In this document: positions 56,749 to 64,000 of the stretch, piece by piece | Layout: each line of letters begins with the position of its first letter | Position numbering within the stretch: position 1 is the stretch's first letter | Made by a program: the position numbers and the translations under genes | Source: Botryobacter ruber | GTDB taxonomy: Bacteria; Bacteroidota; Bacteroidia; Cytophagales; Hymenobacteraceae | Assembly (NCBI RefSeq): GCF_003347595.2 | Contig: NZ_QCZK02000061.1 | Location: 62,001-126,000, forward strand | Direction of reading: 5' to 3' | Length of the DNA stretch: 64,000 nucleotides | Notes under the pieces: generated by a model | Databases searched by the model: none | Seen by the model: the letters and a program-made list of their open reading frames with translations, nothing else | Told to the model about the DNA's origin: nothing

Positions 56749-58650
56749 ATGAGAAGAAGACTTTTAAACCTTTGCCTTTCCCTGGCGCTGCTGCTAAGCG
56801 GCATCGTTCAGGCGCAGGCACAGAAGCAGATGGAAAACCTGGGACGTGGCGTAGTGGCTGTGCCGGAAGGAAACGGGAAAGTGTTCGTGGGCTGGCGCAT
56901 GCTCGGCACCGACCCCGACGACATTGCCTTCAATCTCTACCGCAGCACAGCAGGTGGCAAAGCAACTAAATTAAATAAGAAGCCCCTTACCCAGAGCACC
57001 AGCTACCAAGACCAGGGCGTGGACCTGGCGAAGCAAAACGCGTACTTCGTGAAACCGGTAGTAAAGGGCAAAGAACAGGCAGCCAGCGCTTCATTCACCT
57101 TGAAAGCCAATGCCCCGGTGCAGCCATTCCTTTCCATCCCGCTGCAAACCCTGGAAGGCCACACCCCCAACGATGCCGCCGTGGCTGACCTGGACGGCGA
57201 CGGCGAATACGAAATCGTACTGAAACAGGAGATGCGCCCCCGCGACAACTCCCACCGCGGCCTCACCGGCACAACTAAACTCGAAGCCTATAAACTCGAC
57301 GGCACTATGCTTTGGCGCGTAGACCTGGGCCCGAACATCCGCGAAGGCGCCCACTACACTCCCTTCGTGGTGTATGATTTCGATGGCGACGGCAAAGCCG
57401 AAGTAGCCATCCGCACCGCAGAAGGCACAGTAGACGGCACCGGCACTGCTATCGGCGACACCGACGGCGACGGCCGCACCGACTACCGCAACATGCAAAC
57501 CGGCTACATTTTGGAAGGCCCGGAATTCCTGTCTGTGTTCGACGGCATGACCGGAAAAGAGGTAGCCCGCACCAACTACATTCCCCGCGGCAACATCTGC
57601 GACTATGGTGACTGCTACGGCAACCGTGGCGACCGCTTCCTGATGGCGGTGGCTTACCTCGATGGCGAGCATCCGAGCATCATCATGTGCCGCGGCTACT
57701 ATGCCCTCACCAAACTCGAAGCGGTGAATTTCCGCAATGGGAAGCTGTCGGAGGTGTGGAAATTCTCCAGCGCTGACTTTCCGGGTTTCGGCGGACAAGG
57801 CAACCACAACCTGAGCGTAGCTGACGTAGACGGCGACGGCAAAGACGAAATCATTTACGGCCAGATGACCCTCGACAACGACGGCAAAGGCCTCTACACC
57901 ACCCGCATCGGCCACGGCGACGCCCTGCACGTATCGGACCTGGACCCGGAGCGACCCGGCCTGGAGGTGTTTGGGATACAGGAGCGCTTCGGCGATGCCG
58001 GTGCTAACTTCCGCGACGCCCGCACCGGCGAAATCATCTGGAAAAAAGCATCTGTTAAAGCAGGCGACGACGGCGAAGGTCCGGGTCGCGGCCTGGCACT
58101 CGACATTGACCCGCGTTATCCCGGTTACGAATGCTGGGTGGCCGGAGCCGGCATCAGGGGCATGTTCGACAGCAAAGGCAACGTGATCGCCGACCGCACC
58201 CCTGCCTGCAACATGGGCATCTTCTGGGACGGCGATGTGCTCAGCGAAATCCTGAACGGCACTAACGTAGAGAAGTGGGACTACCAGAACAGCAAAACCG
58301 ACCGCCTGCTCAACGCATCTGAGTTTAACTGCGTCCGCAACAACGGCACCAAATCCAACCCCGCCATCTCCGCCGACATCCTGGGCGACTGGCGCGAAGA
58401 GGTTATTTACCGCACCACCGACAACAAGGAACTGCGCATCTTCACGACCACCATCCCCACCGAACACCGCTTCTACACCTTCATGCACGACCCGGTGTAC
58501 CGCATGGGCATCGTGTGGCAGAACGTAGGCTATAACCAGCCGCCCCACACCAGCTTCTACCTGGGCCATGGCATGAAAAAGCCCCCACGCCCCAACATCG
58601 TGCTGGTGCCGAACAAATTGAAGGCGGATATTGGGATTAGTAAGCGGTAG
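56749..58650 (+). CDS. PL11 rhamnogalacturonan lyase, first of three
   Basis: A 633-residue exported lyase that cleaves the RG-I backbone by beta-elimination. The signal peptide ends QAQA near residue 24. The N-terminal fibronectin-like domain opens MENLGRGVVAVPEGNGKVFV and GWRMLGTDPDDIAFNLYRS. The eight-bladed propeller follows, with repeated DLDGDGEYEIV, DFDGDGKAEVAIRT and DVDGDGKDEIIYG calcium-binding loops. IPRGNICDYGDCYGNRGDRF near residue 280 is specific to this copy and matches YesW/YesX-type lyases. The end reads GYNQPPHTSFYLGHGMKKPP. It leads the three tandem PL11 genes after a 449-bp repeat-filled gap. Confidence 0.93.
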   Translation: MRRRLLNLCLSLALLLSGIVQAQAQKQMENLGRGVVAVPEGNGKVFVGWRMLGTDPDDIAFNLYRSTAGGKATKLNKKPLTQSTSYQDQGVDLAKQNAYFVKPVVKGKEQAASASFTLKANAPVQPFLSIPLQTLEGHTPNDAAVADLDGDGEYEIVLKQEMRPRDNSHRGLTGTTKLEAYKLDGTMLWRVDLGPNIREGAHYTPFVVYDFDGDGKAEVAIRTAEGTVDGTGTAIGDTDGDGRTDYRNMQTGYILEGPEFLSVFDGMTGKEVARTNYIPRGNICDYGDCYGNRGDRFLMAVAYLDGEHPSIIMCRGYYALTKLEAVNFRNGKLSEVWKFSSADFPGFGGQGNHNLSVADVDGDGKDEIIYGQMTLDNDGKGLYTTRIGHGDALHVSDLDPERPGLEVFGIQERFGDAGANFRDARTGEIIWKKASVKAGDDGEGPGRGLALDIDPRYPGYECWVAGAGIRGMFDSKGNVIADRTPACNMGIFWDGDVLSEILNGTNVEKWDYQNSKTDRLLNASEFNCVRNNGTKSNPAISADILGDWREEVIYRTTDNKELRIFTTTIPTEHRFYTFMHDPVYRMGIVWQNVGYNQPPHTSFYLGHGMKKPPRPNIVLVPNKLKADIGISKR

Positions 58651-58743
58651 GGAAATATAAAACTAAAAATGGCACGGGCGTCCTCGCCCGTGTCTACTAT
58701 TCCGCGGCCTCTGGCCGCCGTGAACCAAATTATAAAGAATACA

Positions 58744-60708
58744 ATGTTGACAAAAAAGGCACTGCTTACCTTCAGCCTTGCAGCCTGCTTAGGCCTCGGC
58801 ACCCTAAACACCACCCAGGCACAACGCATCATGGAAAACCTCGGCAGAGGCGTCGTAGCAGTACATGCAGGCAAAGACAGCGTGTACGTCGGCTGGCGCA
58901 TGCTTGGCACCGATGCCGACGACATCGCCTTTAACCTCTACCGCATTACCGATAAGCAGAAGCCTGTTAAGCTTAACAGCAAACCAATTACCGCCACCAC
59001 CGATTTTGTCGATACTTCCGCCGACCTCTCCCGCCGGAACAGCTACTACGTGCGCCCGGTGCTGAAGGGAAAAGAGCAGGAAGCAAGTACCGCCTATGCC
59101 CTACCCGCTACGGCACCGGCTCAGCCTTACCTGTCCATCCCGCTGCAGGTGCCGGCTCCCAGCGAAATTGACGGCAGAACCTTTACCTACAGCGCCAACG
59201 ACGCCAGCGCCGCCGACCTCGACGGGGACGGCGAATACGAAATCATCCTGAAATGGGACCCTTCCAACTCCCGGAATCCACCGCAGACCGGGCTGACGGG
59301 AAACCAGCTTATTGATGCTTATAAACTCGACGGCACCCGCCTCTGGCGCATCGACCTGGGTAAAAACGTGCGTTCCGGTGCTGCCTACACGCAGTTCCTG
59401 GTGTACGACCTCGATGGCGACGGCAAAGCAGAACTGGTGTGCAAAACTGCAGACGGTACCGTGGATGGTGCAGGAAAAATTATTGGCGATGCTACGAAAG
59501 ACTGGCGCCTGCTCTCCCCTGCCAACAGCTCCATGTACGGCAAAGTAGCCGAAGGCCCGGAGTACCTCACCGTTTTCGACGGCCTGACCGGGGCAGCGCT
59601 GGCCTCGCAGGAATACGTGCCCACCCGCTACCCGCTCGATGGCTGGGGTGGCATCGGGGGCAACGGCGGCAACGATAACACCGCCAGCCGCTCCGACCGC
59701 TTCACGGCCTGCGTGGCGTACCTCGACGGCAAACTGCCTAGCGTCGTGATGGTCCGGGGCTGGTACGGACGCACTGTAGCTGCCGCCTGGGACTGGCGGG
59801 GTAACAAACTAACATCACGTTGGGTGTTCGATTCAGCGAAACCGGAATGGGAAAGTTACTCCGGCATGGCCAACCACTCTGTTACGGTAGCTGATTTTGA
59901 CTCAGACGGAAAAGACGAAATATGCGTAGGCGCCATGACCATCGACGATAACGGCAAAGGCCTCTACACCACCGGCCTCCGCCACGGCGATGCGCTGCAT
60001 GCCGGCGACCTGCTCCCCTCCCGCCCCGGCCTGGAAGTGTTTGGCGTGCACGAAAGCGAAGGCCGAACACTGGCGCTTCAAACGCCCGGTTCCGCCATGT
60101 TCGACGGGCGCACCGGCGACATCATCTGGTCCAACAACCCGGGCGTGGACGTAGGCCGTGGTATGGCCGCCGACATCGACCCGAACTTTCCCGGAGCCGA
60201 ATGCTGGGGAGCACCCGGCGGTACTCGTCGTGCCGACACCGGTGAACCCATCTACAAAGAAGTGCCCAACTCCGTCAACTTCGCCGCCTGGTGGGATGCC
60301 GACCTGCTGCGCGAGCTGGTGGACAAAACGCAGGTGACCAAATGGGACTGGCAAAACAAAACCACCAAAAACCTGCTGGCCGCCACCGGCGTTTCCTCCA
60401 ACAACGGCACCAAAGCCACCCCCTGCCTCACCGCCGACATCCTGGGCGACTGGCGCGAGGAAATCATCTGGCGCTCCACCGACAACAAGGAACTGCGCAT
60501 CTACACCACCACTATTCCGGCTACTAACAGGATGTATACGCTCATGCACGACCCACAGTACCGCCTGGCCATCGCCTGGCAAAACGTATCGTACAACCAG
60601 CCACCGCACCCCAGCTTCTTCATTGGCGAAAGCATGAAAAAACCGCCACGTCCTGTTATCGTTTTGCCACAGGTTAGAAAGGAGCAACAGAAGCTGGGTA
60701 AGCGTTGA
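58744..60708 (+). CDS. PL11 rhamnogalacturonan lyase, second of three
   Basis: A 654-residue paralogue of the preceding lyase. The frame is open from 58669, but the ATG at 58744 gives a clean signal peptide (TKKALLTFSLAACLGLGTLN, then TTQAQ). The N-terminal block is IMENLGRGVVAVHAGKDSVY. Propeller loops include DLDGDGEYEIILKW, DLDGDGKAELVCKTADGTVD and DFDSDGKDEICVGAM. Unlike the first copy it has the GGWGGIGGNGGNDNTASRSD loop near residue 300, shared with the third. An insertion (VPAPSEIDGRTFTYSAND) lengthens the first blade. The start lies 93 bp after the first lyase. Confidence 0.93.
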   Translation: MLTKKALLTFSLAACLGLGTLNTTQAQRIMENLGRGVVAVHAGKDSVYVGWRMLGTDADDIAFNLYRITDKQKPVKLNSKPITATTDFVDTSADLSRRNSYYVRPVLKGKEQEASTAYALPATAPAQPYLSIPLQVPAPSEIDGRTFTYSANDASAADLDGDGEYEIILKWDPSNSRNPPQTGLTGNQLIDAYKLDGTRLWRIDLGKNVRSGAAYTQFLVYDLDGDGKAELVCKTADGTVDGAGKIIGDATKDWRLLSPANSSMYGKVAEGPEYLTVFDGLTGAALASQEYVPTRYPLDGWGGIGGNGGNDNTASRSDRFTACVAYLDGKLPSVVMVRGWYGRTVAAAWDWRGNKLTSRWVFDSAKPEWESYSGMANHSVTVADFDSDGKDEICVGAMTIDDNGKGLYTTGLRHGDALHAGDLLPSRPGLEVFGVHESEGRTLALQTPGSAMFDGRTGDIIWSNNPGVDVGRGMAADIDPNFPGAECWGAPGGTRRADTGEPIYKEVPNSVNFAAWWDADLLRELVDKTQVTKWDWQNKTTKNLLAATGVSSNNGTKATPCLTADILGDWREEIIWRSTDNKELRIYTTTIPATNRMYTLMHDPQYRLAIAWQNVSYNQPPHPSFFIGESMKKPPRPVIVLPQVRKEQQKLGKR

Positions 60709-61178
60709 GAGAGGCTTGAAGTAATAATAGCAATAAACAGCTACTTGAAAAGATGTTGGCTTGCCAGCTGAATGTGGATTGTTTTTCTCTATCTACGAAG
60801 CACCGCCGCCAGCCAGGTGCGTAAAATGACACTCCACTGTTCGAGCGTTCAGCGAGTTTGGAGGGTCTTGATTTTTTTGGTTCTTTTTTATCAAGAAAAA
60901 AAGAACAGAAGGTAGCAATGAAACAGTGAAACTACTTGACATTGAACCGTTGATGACGAAACGTACCCGTAGCAGTAGTATCCATTCTGCAGTTCGCCCA
61001 CGAGATGCTTTCAGCATGACAAAAATAGAATCTATAGAATGGAGAAAATAGTAACCCAAACATAGAGAATTCAAAGCAGATTTTTTGACCGCTCATTAAA
61101 CCTTTCTTCCCCAAAACCATCTAACCACCAACACCACAGCACCAACAACCATTCGTTAGTACTATTTATATCAATCGC
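60709..61178. other. Intergenic region between PL11 genes
   Basis: A 470-bp gap without a gene. It contains the inverted repeat GTTCTTTTTTATC/AAGAAAAAAAGAAC at 60879-60905 and a GAACCGTTGATG motif at 60949. No exact promoter box was found for the third lyase. Confidence 0.5.
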
Positions 61179-63086
61179 ATGACCAGACTTTTTACCATTA
61201 TAAATACCCTCTGTTTTACCCTTTTATTTTCCGAAAATATTAGCGCCCAGCGCCAGATGGAATTCCTGAACCGGGGCGTAGTAGCCGTCCAAACCGGCAG
61301 CGATTCGGTTTATGTAGGATGGCGCCTGTTAGGCACCGAACCGGAAGACATTGCCTTTAATCTCTACCGCAAATCCGGCAGCGGCAAACCGGTAAAGCTG
61401 AACACAAAACCCATTAGCAACAGCACCAACTTCACCGACACTAAAGCAAACCTGAAGGAGAAGCCAGCCTATTTCGTAAAAGCAGTCCTGAAAGGCAAGG
61501 AGCAGGAAGCATCGGAACAGGTAGTGGTGTGGGAGAAGAACTACCTGTCTATCCCACTGAAGACGCCACAGGGTTACGCACCAAACGATGCCTCAGTAGG
61601 CGACCTGGACGGCGACGGCGAATATGAGGTAATCGTGCACATGGCTGGCCGCGGCCGCGATACCCCTTCCAACGGCTTCACCGACGATCCTATTTTTCAT
61701 GCCTATAAAATGGACGGCACCCTGCTCTGGGAAATTAACCTCGGCAAAAACATACGCGAAGGTGCCCACTATACCCAGTTTATCGTGGTAGACATGGACG
61801 GCGACGGCAAAGCGGAATTTGCCTGCAAAACCGCCGACGGCACCAAAGACGGCAAAGGCAAATTTATTGGGGACGCCACCAAAGACTGGCGCAATGCCAA
61901 TGGTAAAATCCTGGACGGTCCGGAGTTCTTCACGGTGTTCAGCGGCGAAACGGGCGAAGCGCTGGCAACTGCCGATTACATTGCCCCTCGCGGCGACCTC
62001 GGCGGCTGGGGTGGCGTGGGCGGCAACGGCGGCAACGACAATTCCGGCAACCGTTCCGACCGCTTCCTGGCTGGCTCCGCCTATCTTGATGGCAAGCTGC
62101 CCAGCGTGCTCATGTGTCGCGGCTACTACGGCCGCTCCGTTATCGCCGCCTGGGATTACCGCGACGGCAAACTAACCTCCCGCTGGGTATTCGATTCTGA
62201 AAACGGAAAAAATCCTTTCTCCGGCCAGGGCAACCACGGCCTTAGCATCAACGACATCGACAACGACGGCAAAGACGAAATTGTCTATGGCGCCATGGCC
62301 GTTGACGATAACGGCAAAGGCATCTACTCCACCGGCCTCCGCCACGGCGACGCCCTCCATGTCAGCCATTTCGACCCGTCTAACCCTGACCAGTTGGTGT
62401 GGGGCGTGCACGAGATTGAAAACGAAGCAGGCCATGTGCAGGAAGGACACGGCGTGGCGCTCTTTAACGCCCGTACCGGTAAAATTTTATGGGGAACTGA
62501 AAAGGGCAGAGACGTAGGGCGCGGCATGGCCGCTGACATCGACCCGCGCAACCCCGGGGCAGAGTTCTGGTGGAACGGCGCCGCCGGCCTGCACAACCTG
62601 AAAGGCGAACGCATCAGCCAGGCGCCCCGGTCTACCAACTTCGGTATCTGGTGGGATGGCGACCTGCTGCGTGAACTGCTCAACAGCAACTACATCGAAA
62701 AATGGGATTACCAGAACGAGAAAGCAAACCGCATTTTCACAGCAGAAGAATGCATGTCGAATAACGGTACCAAGTCAACTCCAGCTTTGAGTGCTGACCT
62801 GTTTGGTGATTGGCGCGAAGAGGTAATGCTCCGCACAAGAGACAACAAAGAACTCCGCATCTACACCACCACCATCCCCACGGAGCACCGCCTGGTTACC
62901 CTGATGCACGACCCGCAATACCGCATGAGCATTGCCTGGCAGAACGTGGGCTACAACCAGCCGCCGCACACCAGCTATTTCCTGGGCCACGGCATGCAAA
63001 AGCCGCCCCGCCCGCACATCGTGGTACTCACACCGCAGGAGCAGCAAAAGAAAAAGCAGGCTGGCAAGGGGCAGGCGAAGAAGTAA
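61179..63086 (+). CDS. PL11 rhamnogalacturonan lyase, third of three
   Basis: A 635-residue paralogue. The signal peptide (RLFTIINTLCFTLLFSENIS) ends near residue 23 and is followed by RQMEFLNRGVVAVQTGSDSV. It shares the GGWGGVGGNGGNDNSGNRSD loop (about residue 270) and the DGTKDGKGKFIGDATKDWR block with the second copy. Propeller loops include DLDGDGEYEVIVHM and DMDGDGKAEFACKT. The end reads GYNQPPHTSYFLGHGMQKPP and then a Lys/Gln-rich tail, QEQQKKKQAGKGQAKK, which may be disordered or bind the wall. It probably has its own promoter, given the 470-bp gap upstream. Confidence 0.93.
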   Translation: MTRLFTIINTLCFTLLFSENISAQRQMEFLNRGVVAVQTGSDSVYVGWRLLGTEPEDIAFNLYRKSGSGKPVKLNTKPISNSTNFTDTKANLKEKPAYFVKAVLKGKEQEASEQVVVWEKNYLSIPLKTPQGYAPNDASVGDLDGDGEYEVIVHMAGRGRDTPSNGFTDDPIFHAYKMDGTLLWEINLGKNIREGAHYTQFIVVDMDGDGKAEFACKTADGTKDGKGKFIGDATKDWRNANGKILDGPEFFTVFSGETGEALATADYIAPRGDLGGWGGVGGNGGNDNSGNRSDRFLAGSAYLDGKLPSVLMCRGYYGRSVIAAWDYRDGKLTSRWVFDSENGKNPFSGQGNHGLSINDIDNDGKDEIVYGAMAVDDNGKGIYSTGLRHGDALHVSHFDPSNPDQLVWGVHEIENEAGHVQEGHGVALFNARTGKILWGTEKGRDVGRGMAADIDPRNPGAEFWWNGAAGLHNLKGERISQAPRSTNFGIWWDGDLLRELLNSNYIEKWDYQNEKANRIFTAEECMSNNGTKSTPALSADLFGDWREEVMLRTRDNKELRIYTTTIPTEHRLVTLMHDPQYRMSIAWQNVGYNQPPHTSYFLGHGMQKPPRPHIVVLTPQEQQKKKQAGKGQAKK

Positions 63087-63142
63087 AATTCGAAGCGAGA
63101 GCCCGGCGGGTTGCGCAGCTTGCCGGCACGCCCTGTTAAGGC

Positions 63143-63173
63143 TACTGCACCTGCCACCACAGCCTCTGCTTCA
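63143..63173 (+). repeat. Dispersed 35-bp repeat, copy 16 (forward)
   Basis: CTGCACCTGCCACCACAGCC followed by TCTGCTTCA, downstream of the third PL11 gene. Confidence 0.78.
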
Positions 63174-63220
63174 GGTTCTTATAAGGAAAAAGAAAAGGTG
63201 CTGAAGCAAAAGAAATTTTG

Positions 63221-63352
63221 CTAGTGCGAGCTTGTAGCTCGTACTTACTTGCCATGATGTAAAGCATGATGCATTGTTTCGTCATGCTGATGTAGGTAGA
63301 ACTGCAGCAATTTAGTCTGGAAATAAAAGTACGAGCTACAAGCTCGCACTAG
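63221..63352. repeat. 24-bp-arm inverted repeat (GAGCTTGTAGCTC type), copy 2
   Basis: Arms CTAGTGCGAGCTTGTAGCTC (plus GTAC) at 63221-63244 and the exact reverse complement at 63329-63352. The surrounding 387-bp gap (63087-63473) contains no gene. Confidence 0.78.
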
Positions 63353-63473
63353 CGCACCCGTTTCAGATATTTACCTATAAGAATAGCCTCAAAGGGAGAC
63401 TTTTCCTGCTATTGTAATTTTTGCACCACAGCAGTAAGTTGAATCTGCATGCAGTTTCACTGCAGGCAAATTT

Positions 63474-64000
63474 TTATTTCACCATCAGCTCCACCACAGG
63501 CTCGATTAATTTCCGGGAGGCTACCGCATCTAAATGCAGCCCATCTGCTGTCATGGTATTGATGTCGAGGCCGGGAGTTTTATAGCCGTTTACAAACAGG
63601 CAGCCATTGCGTTTGGCTACTTTCTCGAAAGTTTTGCTCATCTGTTGCACGCGTGCGTCACCACCGGCATACTTTTCTGTAGCCTTTGCTTTTTCGCCGT
63701 AAGGAGGAGGCGAAATGATGATGATTTTTGCCTTGCTGATGGTGGGGTAGCGACTGCCTTTTATTTTTTTGATAAGCGTCTCCAGGTTCTGGGGCACTTC
63801 CTTTTGCCTGTCAGCAAATACAGCTTTGGCATCGTTGGTACCGAGTTCCAGCACAATGAAATCATACGGACGGTCTTTTGTAAATTCAGCAGCTTTCTTC
63901 AGATTTTCGTCCAGTACCAGCAGCGAATTCAGGGTGCTGTCGCCGTTGTTCACAAAACCGATTGTTCTCCCCGACTTACTGATGTTGAAGATTTGCGCCT
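63474..64000 (-). CDS. SGNH/GDSL-type hydrolase (N-terminus beyond window)
   Basis: About 175 residues are visible and the frame stays open to the window edge; the N-terminal block I with the nucleophile serine lies outside. The visible part opens AQIFNISKSGRTIGFVNNGD, followed by FIVLELGTNDAKAVFADRQ (block III, GTND) and MTADGLHLDAVASRKLIEPV (block V, catalytic Asp and His). ISPPPYGEKAKATEKYAGGD is typical of SGNH carbohydrate esterases. A GTG at 63953 is an internal codon, not the start. Its place beside the pectin locus suggests an acetyl- or methylesterase acting on plant glycans, but the orientation is opposite and the link is uncertain. Confidence 0.85.
   Translation of the reverse strand, partial: AQIFNISKSGRTIGFVNNGDSTLNSLLVLDENLKKAAEFTKDRPYDFIVLELGTNDAKAVFADRQKEVPQNLETLIKKIKGSRYPTISKAKIIIISPPPYGEKAKATEKYAGGDARVQQMSKTFEKVAKRNGCLFVNGYKTPGLDINTMTADGLHLDAVASRKLIEPVVELMVK

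Noticed and set aside
57091..58569. 492-codon minus-strand frame opposite the first PL11 gene
   Set aside because: It mirrors the repeated calcium-binding loops of the lyase and has no start context or domains.
2467..63173. The 35-bp repeats as a CRISPR array
   Set aside because: Copies are kilobases apart, in both orientations, with no regular spacers and no cas genes.

Overview
The window looks like a chromosomal segment from a Bacteroidota bacterium, most likely Cytophagales/Hymenobacteraceae (Pontibacter-like). The reasons are TAnnTTTG-type -7 promoter boxes, few Shine-Dalgarno sites, many lipoproteins, a DUF4856/imelysin/HTTM/TonB-receptor iron locus, a fused RibBA, and moderately GC-rich coding DNA with AT-rich intergenic DNA. 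This placement is an inference; no rRNA or marker gene is present. I saw no tRNA, CRISPR array, integrase or intact transposase.

Layout. 1-7343: housekeeping and metabolic genes (a truncated Gfo/Idh/MocA oxidoreductase, aspartase, PpnP nucleoside phosphorylase, a lipoprotein, the HrpB helicase, a c-type cytochrome). 7955-14624: a minus-strand molybdenum-hydroxylase locus (XdhC, a MocA-like cytidylyltransferase, a two-subunit IorAB-type oxidoreductase, MoeA, MoaC). 15321-18339: DinB protein, then a PAPS-sulfation module (sulfotransferase, CysC, CysQ). 18666-21101: small membrane protein, Crp/Fnr regulator, NlpE-like protein and an unknown protein.

21172-32005 is the most unusual part: a minus-strand run of eight genes encoding, in transcription order, a lipoprotein with a degenerate vWA-like start, a three-helix membrane protein, a tubulin/FtsZ-like protein, a 1151-residue protein whose C-terminal half is an actin/Hsp70-type ATPase, a membrane-anchored Gln-rich protein, a MotA/TolQ-like channel protein with a long helical tail, a MotB/OmpA-like stator partner, and a glycine-zipper lipoprotein. 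The MotA/MotB-like pair resembles ZorA/ZorB of Zorya, but no ZorC, ZorD or ZorE is present. I cannot match this combination to any described system. I propose an envelope-anchored, ion-driven cytomotive machine of unknown purpose.

32679-34143: a STAS protein and two small envelope genes. 34498-40708: a four-gene iron-uptake operon behind a clear promoter and palindromic operator. 40876-51396: an alpha-glucan phosphorylase homologue lacking the PLP lysine, a PAS histidine kinase, an ABC exporter, RibBA, and an SGNH hydrolase/amidase pair without signal peptides. 51800-63086: a rhamnogalacturonan-I degradation locus (GH28, GH105, CE12-like esterase, three tandem PL11 lyases), followed by a truncated SGNH hydrolase at the window edge.

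Two kinds of repeat run through the whole window. One is a roughly 35-bp GC-rich dispersed repeat (core CTGCCACCACAGCCTCTGC) in at least 19 copies, three of them in frame inside genes. The other is a set of nested inverted-repeat cassettes between genes, some with compensatory changes in their arms.
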